DNA of 44,855 nucleotides, taken from assembly GCA_000151295.1 (NCBI GenBank), contig GG745350.1, forward strand, positions 547,579 through 592,433. The letters run 5' to 3'. The notes under the pieces were generated by a model. That model did no database searches, was not told where the DNA came from, and saw only the letters and a program-made list of their open reading frames with translations. Positions 9,809 to 21,029 of the stretch are shown here, in pieces (the first letter of the stretch is position 1; every line of letters begins with the position of its first letter). A program made the position numbers and the translations under genes. This DNA is from Allomyces macrogynus ATCC 38327 (taxonomy: Eukaryota > Blastocladiomycota > Blastocladiomycetes > Blastocladiales > Blastocladiaceae).

Positions 9809-10820
9809 ATGACCTCGACGCTCCTGCCGTGCTTCCGCGCGCGCTGGCCGCTCTTTGCTGCCCTCTCTGTCGCACTCTTCGCGACGCTGTTCTCGACGCT
9901 CGCGCACGCATCGCCGCTGCCGGGCGATAATGTCGTGACCGATTTCCTGACGGCGCTCTCGACCAACGACGTGCCCGTTCCGGGCGCCAACGGCGAGGCG
10001 TCGAAACTGCTCGCGGATTCGATTGTGCTCGGCGCGATTATGATTGTCACGGGGTTGCTCTTCACGTTCTTTGGCGGCAAGCTGTTCCGCGTGTGCCTGT
10101 TCCTTGTCGGCGCCTACATTTTCGCGACGATTGCCTTTGCCGTCTTGCAGTATGTCGAGCCCGACACTGGATTCAATAACCGCAAGGCCATCTACTGGGG
10201 AGTTGGCGCCACGGCCGCAGTCCTGGGCGGCGCGCTCCTGACCTTCTTTTGGAAGGTTGGGCTGTTTGCGATTGGGTGCTTTGGTGCGTCCTGGTTTCGG
10301 CCTCTCTTTCTTGTCCTCGTTCGAATGAATATTGATTAGTCGTGTCCACCGTTTCGCCTCGTACCAGGCGGCTACACGTTTGCGCTCTGGCTGCTCGCGC
10401 TCGCGTCGGGCGGTATCATCAAGAGCGCGTCAGGCCAGGCCATTTTCGTCGCCGTGTTTGCGCTAGTCGGCGGTATCTCGATGTTCTGGGTGGAAAAGCA
10501 CACGGTGCGCGTGTGTACGGCCCTTGGCGGCGCTTATTTCACTGTTCTGGGTGTCGACGTGTACGGTCTTTTCTCAATGGTATTGGGACGACGCGAGCGA
10601 GCGACTGACAAAACCTCTCTACCTTGCTAGCTTTGCGCAAACCGGCTTCTCGAACAGTACCAAGGTGTTCCTCGGCAGCTCCATGGTGAAGTACGAGACG
10701 TCGGCCGCGATCTATGGAATGATTGCCTTCTTTGTCGTCTTGGCGGCGCTCGGTATGGCGGCGCAGTACAAGTACACGGCCAAGGTGATCAACTTCAAGT
10801 CGATCCGTGGGTCCGAGTAA
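9809..10820 (+). CDS. DUF4203/TMEM198-like multi-pass membrane protein
   Basis: Three exons (9809-10283, 10368-10560, 10631-10820) encode 285 residues. A signal peptide is visible at residues 1-35 (ARWPLFAALSVALFATLFSTLAHA). About seven hydrophobic helices follow, with the Gly-rich pattern of the DUF4203 family: FFGGKLFRVCLFLVGAY, then FALWLLALASGG, then VFALVGGISMF. The segment GVDV-FAQTGF across the second splice site fits the family's loop before the last helix. Introns are 84 and 70 nt; the second has a CTGAC branch and GCTAG acceptor. The family includes human TMEM198, linked to Wnt signalling in vertebrates, but its fungal role is unknown. Location is likely the plasma membrane or endomembranes. 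Confidence 0.85.
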
Positions 10821-11015
10821 GCCCGACGCTTTTCCAATTGCGCTCCTGTATTTTGTCTTTTTTGCGCAGTCTCTTTGCACGGTCCGTTTTTGCGTGCTCT
10901 TCTTAGATGTCCCTATTTTCTGTGCCGCGGAACGCTCTTTCCCACCGATTCGCGTTCTCGTAATATCCAACCAAAATTTGTATGTGCTGTGCTCTACACT
11001 CTCCACCCCTCGAGA

Positions 11016-12912
11016 TCAGGGCTTGAACTTGGTAGCACATTTCATCGAGCAAAACTGCCGCCCGTGCCGTTTGATCGGCATCTTGGCAATCGCGCCGCCG
11101 CACCCGGCACACCCGGTCGGTGCCTCGACCGCAGCGGCCGCCGCCGGTGCTGCAGGTGCCTGCATACTCGGCGTACTCGCAACCGTGAGCACGCCCATGC
11201 GGCGCTCGGCTGCACGCGCGCGGCGTTCCCGCTCAGCCGTGAGTCGTAGTTCCGGCGAAATTGCCGCGGACGCGAGCGCTTGCCGCAGGCCGACGGGGAC
11301 GAGCGACGGCGCAGGGCGGCCAGCCAGGGTTTGCGGACCACACGGTACGGGCGCCGCGTCGTCGCCGCTCGCGTCGTCCTCGCTGCCGCTACTGCTCGCG
11401 GCCTGCGCTTGTGTGCCAGTCTTGGCGGTCGCGGGCCGCTTTTTCTTCTTCTTACCCGGCCGCGCAGCGTCAGTTCCGGACTCGGACGGAGCGGGGACCG
11501 GAGCGGGTGCGGGAGCCGGTGTCGGCGCAGCCGCAGCCGGTACCGCCGACGTCACAGCCGGCTCCACGACCTCCCCCGGCACAACGACCTGCACGCTCGT
11601 AAGCCGTCGATGAATCTGGACAATTTCTGAATGCGTGGGCTTCTTGGTCGTAAACGGCACCGACTTGACGCGCGCATCGTCTTTCGCAAACACGTCCTTG
11701 GCCACTTCGTTCCCAAGCACGACACGCCGATTCGCGACTCCCGGCGCGACCACAAACACAGCCGTCGCCGCCTCCAAGTGCGCGCGCCACTTGGCCATAA
11801 TCTCCCAGACTTCACGGGCCAGCGCGGCCTCGTTATACCGACGCAAGTTCGCACCGGCCGACTTGGCGTGCCGTTTACTGTCCTGCGACGACTGCGCGCC
11901 ACCTTGTTTGCGCCGCGTCGTGTACCGGTGAATCGACGTGTGCGCGATACATTGGTCCCGGTCGAACACGGCCCCGGCAAAGTGGCCGCCGCCGAGCATC
12001 AGGTAGACGGCGCGGTACGCAGATTGGGTCGTGCGCAGTGCAGCGAGGACAGTGTCGCTCGTGGTGAGCGGCGTGGTGGTGGTGGGGAAGATGGCGCGGT
12101 GCACGGAGAAGGTGCGCGTCGGGTGCGACGCGAGCTGGAAGCGCAGGTACGTGCGCGACGTGTGCGATGCGCGCACGTCGGTCGACATGGCGTCGGAGTT
12201 GGCGGTGGTGGGTCCCGAGGGCGCGGTTTCGAGCTGCGCGCGCTGGAAAAGCACGGCCAGGGCGTCGACGGGACCAGACGCGTCGGCGTCGTCGTTGTCC
12301 GAGTCGGATTCCGATTCCGAATCGACTGGGATCTTTGCTGCTTTTGGAACAGCTGCCGCCGCTGGTACAGCTCGCTCAGCATCTGTTTGAGTAGTCGCTT
12401 GCTGTCAGTTCCTGTCCATTGCACGACAAGCACAGCGACCATCGCCGAAACGTACCGCGGTACTGCAGATCAAACTCGTTCTCGTCCACGGGCGCGAGCC
12501 CGAGCTGCGCAACGCGCTTGACGTTATACCGGTGCCAGAGCGACTGGAAATGGAGGCGCTGTGCGATCAAGTCGGCAAACCTTTGCGCGCACACCTGGCA
12601 AGTAAAATGCGCTGCGTCATCGCCGTCCTTGCTGTCGTCGTCCTTGTCCTGATCCGACTCGTCGGAGCTGCTTTCAGCGAGCGTGTCGGGCCCGGGTGGG
12701 GTTACGGCGCGATCGTCGGCAGGTGCGGCCGCTGAGCCGGCGTCGACGAGCGTCAAGTCAGCCGGCGTGATGCGTGCGAGGAATGGGAACGTGAAGAGGC
12801 TCCATGTTGACGGGAAATGGCCACTTGCGGTCTGATCGGCGGCCTGCTTCCTGCCGCGGCCTGGGCTGGCGTTGGCAGCTGGGGTCGTGGTAGAATCATT
12901 GGCGGCCGACAT
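11016..12912 (-). CDS. VMS1: Vms1/ANKZF1-type peptidyl-tRNA hydrolase of ribosome quality control
   Basis: Two exons (12456-12912, 11016-12382) with a 73-nt intron (GTACGT donor, CTGAC branch) encode 607 residues. An acidic N-terminal segment is followed by a C2H2 finger (C105, C108, H121, H127) with the family sequence FQSLWHRYNVKR. The release-factor-like VLRF1 domain comes next: LMLGGGHFAGAVF (about 281-292), HRYTTRRKQGGAQSSQD with the catalytic-type Gln near 316, and SAGANLRRYNE. A Lys/Ala/Pro-rich region precedes a C-terminal Cys cluster (CAGC...FCSMKC). Vms1/ANKZF1 releases nascent chains stalled on 60S subunits, cleaving near the tRNA 3' end, and works with Cdc48. I see no ankyrin repeats, unlike human ANKZF1. 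Its start faces the U2A' gene across a shared promoter. Confidence 0.93.
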
Positions 12913-13386
12913 GACTGGTCTGATCCAAGGCGGGTCGTTGCTGCAAAAGTGTACTTGTGTTGGTGTGCCTGGGCGGCGGGCCGTTGCTCCACTTTATCTT
13001 TGCCCCGCGAGCTGTCCCAGTCAGGGAGTTGCTTTGTGCGACGTGACCCCCTGGCAAGAATGGCCGGCCAAGCGTGCATTTGACTCAAACGAGATCCTGC
13101 TCTATTTTACCGGCATTTGCATGGGCTGCGTGACCAAGTGAACAAATGGTGCTGATCACGACACGTGAGGTTGGGTCAGACCTGCTCCTCGCCGTCTTCA
13201 ACCACCGTGGTCGCCGCGACCACGACGACGAGCACCGCACAACCTCACGAACCGACTCGCACTGGTCGCACTGGCTCTGGCGCGCGTGTATCTGCAATCC
13301 TCGCGCTTGGACCTCGCTCAATTTGCCGTTTCCGGCCCGCAACCAGCCCGACCGAACACAGCAGTCTGTGCCCAACCGGCCTCACC
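12913..13386. promoter_or_regulatory. Divergent promoter region VMS1 / U2A'
   Basis: A 474-bp gap between divergent start codons. No clear TATA element or repeat is seen. An in-frame stretch upstream of the U2A' ATG has no motifs and is treated as leader. Confidence 0.5.
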
Positions 13387-14322
13387 ATGGTCAAGCTCAC
13401 GGCCGACCTGATCTCGCATACCGACACATTCCTCAATGCGCTCGGCGAGCGCGAGCTGGACTTGCGCGGTACAGCCTGCCCCCACCCCATCCCCACGCTC
13501 GCGTGCACCGGCAATCTCCCCTCCCCCATCCAGCGTTCCTCATCTCCGCCCCTCTCCACTCGATAGGTCTGCGCATTCCCGCCATTGAGAACCTCGGTGC
13601 CGCGCGAGACACCCTCGACACGTTGAACCTGACCGACAACGACGTGCGCTCCGTCTCCGGGTTCCCGCGGATGCCGCGGCTCACCGCGCTGATGCTCGCA
13701 CACAACCGCGTGACGCGCATCGACGCCGACGCCGGCTCCGCGCTGCCGAACCTGCACACATTGATCCTGTCGCACAACGCGATTGCCGAACTCGGTGACC
13801 TAGACGCGCTGAGTGCGTTCCCGTCGCTCGTGCGGCTGAGTCTGGTCGGGAACCCCGTCACGCGGAGACCGGATTATCGGTTGTACGCGATTCACCGCGC
13901 GCCGTCTGTGCGGGTGCTGGATTTTGCGAAAGTGCGGGACGTGGAACGTAAAGCCGCGCGGGACTTGTTTGTGAATGCCAAGACGGGCAAGGATTCGGCG
14001 TTGGCGGCAGAGTATACGGCGTCGCGGTCGACGGGGGCCCCGGTGGCGGCAGATGATGAGGGAATGGACACGGATGCGGCAACTCCGGCAAAGCCGGCAG
14101 GACCGAGTTTGGCGCCCGAGGATATTACCAAGATCAAGGTACGGATTGGTGGCGGCGTGGGTTCGGTTTGGGAACGGTGTCTGACCAGGCATGTGTGCGA
14201 TTCGATAGGAGGCGATCAAGAAGGCCAAGTCGATGGCCGAAATTCACCGGCTCGAGGAAATGCTGAGCCGTGGCAAGATCCCAGACGACGCGCGGTTGGT
14301 GGACGAGGACGAGGACGAGTAG
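13387..14322 (+). CDS. LEA1: U2 snRNP protein A' (Lea1)
   Basis: Three exons (13387-13468, 13567-14138, 14209-14322) give 255 residues, the same length as human U2A'. The N-terminus MVKLTADLI and RELDLRG-LRIPAIENLGA are diagnostic. Leucine-rich repeats follow: TLNLTDNDVRSV, LTALMLAHNRVTRI and LHTLILSHNAIAELGDL. LVGNPVTRRPDYRLYAIHRAPSVRVLDFAKV is the U2A' cap motif. The last exon encodes the C-terminal helix and an acidic end (DEDEDE). The protein binds U2B'' and stem-loop IV of U2 snRNA and acts in branch-site recognition. Introns are 98 and 70 nt, the latter with a CTGACC branch. It ends 184 bp from the convergent IFT52 stop. Confidence 0.96.
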
Positions 14323-14506
14323 GGCTTTCCTTATTTTGGTCGTGTAAATACAATATTGAAGGCCCACTTTCGACGGCTTGCCGTTGCCAGCAACGTTCAA
14401 CCAAGAATCCAGATTGCATTCGAGTCTCCCTCGCTTGCCAAACCTCCCAAAACCGCGCCTCCTCCAACCGTCAAAACCAGTCTCCCTCTCTTTCCAACAC
14501 CGTCGC

Positions 14507-16443
14507 TCACACGGCGTGATGCAACCGCTTCCAATTGACAATGTGCCGGAACGCAAAGTCGAGAATGACCTTGGCCGCCGCGGGTCCCGCCAACTCGGCC
14601 GCACTGATTCGGTCAGCAATCCCCAAAATCGCGCCGGCCTCGCGCACATAGTATTCGAGGTCGTCGTCCGTACACTTGGCGGCCAGCTGTGCGAGCTTCG
14701 CCGCGGGCGACGCCAAGTGCTCGTCGAGATCAAACAGTTCAAGCGGTGGGGCGGGTAAGTCGCGGAGCATCGGTGGGAAAACGGCCGGTTGCAGCGCCGG
14801 CAAGGGCGTCTCAAATTGCGGCTGGATGAGTGTGAGCGGCTCGTGCTTGAGTCGCAGCGCCGAGTAGGCCTGGATGGCTGCGGGCACGTGCGTCAGGTCG
14901 AGCGTGAACAAAGTGTGGTCAAAGAGCTTGGTGAAGTCCCGCGGCAGGTCCTCGGTTTCTTGCAGGCACGCACGCGGGCGTTCGGCGAGTTGCATCGTGT
15001 CGGGCAAGTAGTGGTAATCAGCGATCTGAGGGATGGCGCGCGTAACTGGACGTTAGTGTGTGTGTGCGTCGAGCGGGTGGTGGATCCTGGGATGCCGTAC
15101 CTCGGGCTCATTGGCATCGATCGAGTTGAGCTGCACGCGGTCGGATGTGAGCCAGTCAATCAAGACTTGGAAAATCTTGCCGTTGTCTTCCTTGTCCATG
15201 TACTGGTCGGCAAACATGTCGACCGAGGCAACGACCGCGAGTTTGCCCTTGCCGTTCTGCGCGGATCCAAGGGTGGTGAGAACATGTTTCGCGGTGGAGA
15301 AACTCGAGGGCATCGTCACGGTACCGGATGCGAGTAGACGGCAGCGACGGGTCGGTTGAGCGGGTACGACATGCTGCCCGAGCTCAGGATCGGAATGCTC
15401 GGCTTTTGCACGTTGATCGTCGCGCCAAACGGGAACACAAACGACAGACTACGAGAGCAACAATCGGTCCGGTCAGTTGAGGTGCTCTCCGACGACGAAA
15501 TGACATGCCGTCGCGCACCCATTGTCATCGGCCCCCACCGTGACCGTGGACGCGGGCTTGACGGGCGACGACGTCGAGTGCCCGCCGTACTGGCCCGCGA
15601 CCCGCTCAAACTCGCGGTTGAGCACGCCGTTATCGACAAAGGCCTCTTTCGGGTGGAAGTACTTGAAGTAGCTCGTTCGCGTCACCGAATCTGGGGCGTG
15701 ATAGTGAGCGACGGCGCACCCGCGACAAAGAAAGACAGGGTGGAGGCGTACCAGTATTCACCGACATGCCGTACTCCTCGAGCAGGTAGTTGAAGTTGGA
15801 TCCCGACGCCGTCTCGCCGCCCTCGCCGACCAAGTAGAGGATCGACCCGCCAATGTCCAGATACGACTTGAGTGCGGAGAACTGGTGGCCGGGATTGGGT
15901 CAGCGCGGCGAGAAGGGTGCGCAATCACGCCCGCGGGCCCCATTGCTTTGGGGAGGAGACGAATAGCAAGCACATACCTCGGCCGACGTGAACTTGTCTT
16001 TTGGTCCGCAAAACACGAGCAGCGACGCCTCGAAAATGCGGTTCAGCGTAATTTCGTCCTTGTTCCTGCACCGACCCGGTCCGCGAGGGCGTCAGTGACC
16101 CGTTCCCATCTCGCACGAGCAAACAGACTGGTTTCGCGTACACGGCTATCTTGAACCCGGCGCGTAACCGCCTCTGCATGGCCTTGAGCGTCGTCGCCGG
16201 CGAGTAGGCCTCGCGCTTTTGCACGTCGAACAGGATCAGAGGCTGCGCTTTCAATGGCGCTGTGGTTCGTCCAACGGCCGCGGTGACGGTGCTGGAGAGG
16301 GATGACGATGCGGCCGACATGATCGAGGCCATGGACGGGTTGCGCATTGCCATGGACCCGTTCCCGGGGCCCCCCATGCCGGTGCCGCCGAGGCCGTTGC
16401 TGGGCGCGCCGCCGAATTTGCCGCGGCTGGGTGAGGAGAGCAT
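14507..16443 (-). CDS. IFT52: Intraflagellar transport protein IFT52
   Basis: Seven exons: 16142-16443, 15978-16065, 15752-15881, 15519-15690, 15325-15448, 15101-15256 and 14507-15025. They splice into 496 residues with every phase consistent. Landmarks match IFT52/OSM-6: LILFDVQKRE and KAMQRRLR, FSALKSYLDIGG, LVGEGGE, NYLLEEYGMSV, YFKYFHPKEAF, FVFPFGATINV, GKLAVVASVDMFADQYMDKEDN, LPRDFTKLFD, PQFETPLPALQPAVFPP and LELFDLDEHLAS. Relative to human IFT52 (437 residues) there is an extra low-complexity N-terminus of about 65 residues. An in-frame upstream extension to 16593 exists, but 16443 is preferred. The protein is a core IFT-B subunit that links IFT88/70/46 and is needed to build flagella. 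Its presence implies a zoosporic life stage. Confidence 0.96.
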
Positions 16444-16941
16444 CTTGCAGGTGGTGCTGGTTGGGAGAGAGGGGACTTGAACGTTAAGGGCGCGAGCAGC
16501 TGCTTGCAGCTGTTGGGTCCCGGTCGTGAACCACGTCTGGTGTTTGCTTTGCGTTGAGCGGTTGTCGATGCTGGTCGCTGTGGCCGCCGTCACGGTTGTT
16601 CAACGGTTTATCGAGGTTGCTCGATCAATTTGACGGCTTGCCTTCGCGTCTCACTCATCAGTGCAGGCAACGGTGTGCCCTTGAGTCTCACAAGCATTTG
16701 GTCCCGAATTCGATTCTGGGCGCTTGCAATATTTGGCACTTGAAAGCTTGAAAATTGCTCGGTACATGTTTTGTCTTGATTCCTCTATTTCCTGCTTCTA
16801 AACCGCGCCAGTCCTGACAATGATTGACAGCGAAACATCCGCAACACATCACTATTACCAGCACAAAACACGACACGCCTGGAATCGCTCCATTATAATA
16901 CAGAATCTGGACTCTCTGGAGCCCAACAGCCAGACTTCACA
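16444..16941. other. Intergenic region upstream of IFT52
   Basis: Promoter and leader of IFT52 on the minus strand and the 3' flank of the LETM1-like gene. GC falls in the middle. No gene or clear motif is seen. Confidence 0.5.
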
Positions 16942-18020
16942 TCATGGGGCCGAGCAAGGCAGAGGCATGATGCCTTGTCTGGGCGAGAAATGGGGATGGA
17001 TCAGGGATTGTGGCATGGCTTTGTGACCTGGAATTGCGGCTTCTCTCGAACTTGCAGCAGCAGTCGAGCGATACTGGTCGTTGGACGGCGGGGTTGACTG
17101 GAACGTCAAATTGCTGGGCAAGCCTGTTGTCGATCCACTTGGAGGATCAAGGACCCGAGTATCACCCGGCAATGTCGATGCGGTCGTCGACGAGCCCACG
17201 ATCCGCACCGCGTTCTCCACCCACTGATCAACCGCAAACCCATCCCCTTGCTCCTCGCCCACGGTGGCAGCCCGCTCGAGCGTCGCCAACTCCGACAACG
17301 CAGCCATCCCATCCCGATCCCGGTCCAACCTGGCGACAATCGCCTGCACCTCCTCGTCCTCCATCGACCAGATCCGAATCGTGCGCAACGCGCGCTCCAA
17401 ATCCACCACAGCAATCTGTCCCCGTACAGCCTTGCGCATCCCGCCCACCCGCGCAGCCGCCGCGCGGCGGCCGTATCCAGGACGCGCTCCAGCTCGACCC
17501 CCGTGGCGGCCGCGACAGACATGGCCGCATCGGCGGCAGCAGTGGCGCTTGCCGCGGCCTGGTGCCTCGCCTCGGCGTCGGCCACGTTCTGCTCGGCGGT
17601 CGCAGCCGCGACTGCGGCACCGCCTGCGGCACTTGCGGCTTCGGCGGCGGCGGCGGCGAGCGCTTATTTGGCGGATTCGTCCATGTTGTACTGCATCAGG
17701 TCGGCCGCGCGCGATTCCATGAGGCGTTCGAGTGCGCGCCGTTCGGCGCTCACGGGGGTCGAGGACGTGGACGAGGAAGGCGAGGACATTAGAATCTTGA
17801 CGGCCTCGGACAAGTCCTTGATATGCTCGAGCGTCAGCTGGCCCTCGGTCCCGTCGCCTGTGGTCACGGTGATGGTCGTCGATGTGCGATCGGAATCCGA
17901 CAATGGCACCGCAGCCACGGCAGCCGCAGCCGCCGTGAGCGCAGCACGCATCCGACCCGCAGTCCTGCACGCCGTCGTCGTTGTGATGACGTTGCGCGCA
18001 AGACGTTGTATCGCGAGCAT
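16942..18020 (-). CDS. LETM1 C-terminal-like EF-hand protein
   Basis: Provisional three-exon model (17692-18020, 17484-17631, 16942-17415), 316 residues. The N-terminus MLAIQRLARNV with scattered Arg and no acidic residues could be a mitochondrial presequence. Next comes GQLTLEHIKDLSEAVKILM...RRALERLM, resembling the region after the ribosome-binding domain of LETM1. An Ala-rich coiled coil follows (AEQNVADAEARHQAAA). IAVVDLERALRTIRIW then leads into an EF-hand with a full loop DRDRDGMAALSE, as at the LETM1 C-terminus. The transmembrane and ribosome-binding LETM1 parts are absent upstream. The first intron (60 nt) removes an in-frame TAA at about 17664; the second has a weak GTCCTG donor. LETM1 acts in mitochondrial K+/H+ or Ca2+/H+ exchange. 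A pseudogene is the alternative. Confidence 0.5.
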
Positions 18021-18486
18021 GAGTGCGGCGTGCGAGAGGGGCTGTTGGTGATCAGCGCGTGGTGGCCGCGGCCCTCCCTCGTCGCGCTGGTGCCACACAA
18101 CCAACTGGGTCCTCTCGACGCGTGCGGTGAGATCGCCTGCCAGACCAGTCTGCAGAGCGTGACTGGAAGGCCGTCACTTCTTTCCCAGAAACATGACCCC
18201 GACCGCGCTGGGCAGCATGTTCGCGCACCTTCACCTCCACCAAAAAAGTCGTCGCGCTTGCTGATCACCTTGGCAGCAGCAGCAGCAGTTCGCCACCACT
18301 GCTCACGGCCACGTTGTCGTCGCCTGCTTCAAGCCGTCGTCGTCGCCGTCGTCGTCTGGACTGCAACCTCTCCAAGGACTCTCTGCAACCGCTCAACCGA
18401 CCCCTGCTGGACCGACGCCGCGCGCGCTTCACCCGCGTTCTTCTGCACGACCACCAACCCCGAGCACCAAGCGACCACCAACCATC
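18021..18486. promoter_or_regulatory. Divergent promoter region LETM1-like / CCT5
   Basis: A 466-bp gap between divergent starts, with a short GCA repeat near 18273-18287 and several Arg-coding CGT runs near 18332-18358. No TATA box is obvious. Confidence 0.45.
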
Positions 18487-20565
18487 ATGGCCGGCAAGGT
18501 TCGCACCCGGTTACCTTGCTCAAGCTCGTGGTCACTGATCCAGGACGAGTGCCGTCGCGCGGGATCGCTTCGCCGCGTCGCGGGAAACGCGAATTCGCGT
18601 CGTGCCGCGACGCCCTCTCGCCACGACGCCCTCTCGCCACGACGCGGCGTGCGCGTTCTGGTCGCGCGTTGACGGCATTCTGCTGCAATCCTGCTGTTCC
18701 TGCACCATGCGGGACCAGACTACGGCAACGTCCTTACGCTCTTGCCAGGCCATGCTGACAACTTGCCTCTGGGAACGCCGCGCCCCTCCTCTAGCCCCAG
18801 CACCAGGCGGTTTACGCCATGGATGAGTACGGCCGTCCGTTCATCATTGTCCGCGAACAGGGCAGCCAGTCGCGGCTCAAGGGCATCGACGCGCAAAAGG
18901 TACCCTTGCATTCCGTAGCAACACGCTGTCTTCGTCGCGCAAGCACTGTTCTCACCCATGTGTTCGGCACGCTAGGCGCACATTCTCGCCGCCAAGGCCG
19001 TGACCAACATCGTCAAGACCTCGCTCGGCCCGCGCGGTCTCGACAAGATCCTCGTCTCGCCCGACGGCGACCTGACCATCACCAACGACGGCGCCACGAT
19101 TCTCTCGGAAATGCACGTCGAGCATCAGATTGCCAAGCTGCTCGTGGAACTGTCCAAGTCACAGGACGACGAGATTGGCGATGGCACGACCGGTGTTGTC
19201 GGTACGTACATCGTGACGTGACCTGTTCTGGTTTGCTGGAGCGGCACCTGACGGTTCCGCTTCCATACGCTAGTCCTTGCCGGCGCCCTTCTCGAGCAGG
19301 CCGAGCTGCTGCTCGACCGCGGCATCCACCCGATCCGCATCGCCGACGGGTTCGAACGCGCGTGCGCTGTCGCGCTCGACACGATCAACGCAATCTCCGA
19401 CGTGGTGCCCTTTGACCGCAACAACGTGGAGAATCTCTACAAGACGGCTTACACGTCGCTCGGGTCCAAGATTGTGTCCAAGTGTCACGAGCAGTTTGCC
19501 AAGATGGCCGTCGACGCTGTGCTTGCCGTGGCCGACCTGGACCGGAAAGACGTGGACTTTGAGCTGATCAAGGTCGACGGCAAGGTCGGTGGGTCGCTCG
19601 CCGACACGGTGCTCGTCAAGGGCGTGATTGTCGACAAGGACATGTCGCACCCGCAAATGCCCAAGCACATCAAGGACGCCAAGATTGCGATTTTGACGTG
19701 CCCGTTTGAGCCGCCCAAGCCCAAGACCAAGCATAAGCTCGACATCACCTCGGTCGAAGAGTACAAGAAACTGCAAGAGTACGAGCGCACCAAGTTCAAC
19801 GATATGGTCAAGGCCGTCAAGGACACGGGTGCCAACCTCGTCATTTGCCAGTGGGGCTTTGACGACGAGGCCAACCACTTGCTCATGCAGAACCAGCTGC
19901 CGGCCGTCCGGTGGGTCGGCGGGCCCGAGATTGAACTGATTGCGATCGCGACTAACGGCCGCATTGTCCCGCGGTTCGAAGACCTGGCGGCGGCCAAGCT
20001 CGGCAAGGCCGGGAGTGTGCGCGAAGTCGCGTTCGGTACGACCAAGGACCGCATGCTCGTCATTGAAGAGTGCGCCAACTCGCGCGCCGTGACGATTCTC
20101 GTGCGCGGTGGGAACAAGATGATCATTGACGAGGCGCGCCGGTCGTTGCACGATGCCATGTGTGTCGTGCGTAACCTGATTCGCGATAACCGCGTCGTCT
20201 ATGGCGGCGGGTCGGCCGAGATCGCCTGCTCGCTCGCCGTGACCGCCGCGGCTGACAAGGTCAAGACGATTGAGCAGTACGCGATGCGCGGGTTTGCGGC
20301 TGCGCTCGATGCCGTGCCGCTCACGCTGGCCGAGAACTCTGGTCTGTCGCCGATCGAGACGCTGGCCGCGGCCAAGGCCGCGCAGGCAACGCAAAAGAAC
20401 CCGCGACTCGGTGTCGACTGCATGCTCACGGGCGAGCAGGACATGAAGAAGCAGCATGTCTTTGACCCGCTCATCTCGAAGCGCGCGCAGTTGCTGCTGG
20501 CCACGCAGCTCGTCAAGATGATTCTCAAGATCGACGACGTGATTGTGAGCGGCGGTGACGAGTAA
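18487..20565 (+). CDS. CCT5: Chaperonin TRiC/CCT subunit epsilon
   Basis: Four exons (18487-18498, 18807-18899, 18976-19201, 19274-20565) give 540 residues, against 541 in human CCT5. The tiny first exon (MAGK, good start context) is inferred: it joins in frame through a 308-nt intron to [15 protein letters not shown], the CCT5 N-terminus. If rejected, the ATG at 18819 would start the protein. Diagnostic motifs include [26 protein letters not shown] (residues 103-110, ATP site), [50 protein letters not shown] and VYGGGSAEI. TRiC folds actin, tubulin and other cytosolic proteins in an ATP-driven double ring. Tubulin folding also serves the flagellum. Confidence 0.95.
18608..18639. repeat. Two 16-nt tandem units in CCT5 intron 1
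   Basis: Unit CGACGCCCTCTCGCCA occurs twice head to tail (18608-18623 and 18624-18639), followed by the start of a third. It lies in the putative 308-nt first intron of CCT5. Confidence 0.85.
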
Positions 20566-21029
20566 AGAATCGGGTTTGGCTGCGTTTGTTGTTTGGGATT
20601 CGTTCGATTGTGTCGTTGCTTGTTATTGCCGCGCCTCGACTTGGGTTGCTTTTTGGTCTGGGGTCCTCGTGTTCATTATTTCCATGCAAATGTCCTTTTG
20701 GGTCTGATTTCGCCGCCGTCGTCGCCGCCGCCGTCGTCGTCGTCGTCGTCGGCTTCCTGCTCTTGCTCCTCTCACTTGAGCCGGTGCTGATTCGTGAGCA
20801 CCAGGCGCTGCTTTCAAACTGACCGCGCCGTCGCCCGCCGTCTGTGTTGTCGATGCCCACAGCCGCATCCACATCGACGCGCCCACGATAGAAGAGAAAA
20901 ATGATATGTACATTCTCGACTCGCTAGAGCGCGAAGACCCACGCCGCGCGATCCACCCAAAACCGATCTCGCCCACCATCAGCACCGACATAGCCCCGCG
21001 GCACTTGCTCCACTTTAGTGCATCGCTGC
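20566..21029. other. Intergenic region, convergent gene ends
   Basis: 3' flanks of CCT5 (+) and the RRM/RGG gene (-). Contains a GTC/GCC-rich run near 20710-20750. No gene is seen. Confidence 0.5.
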
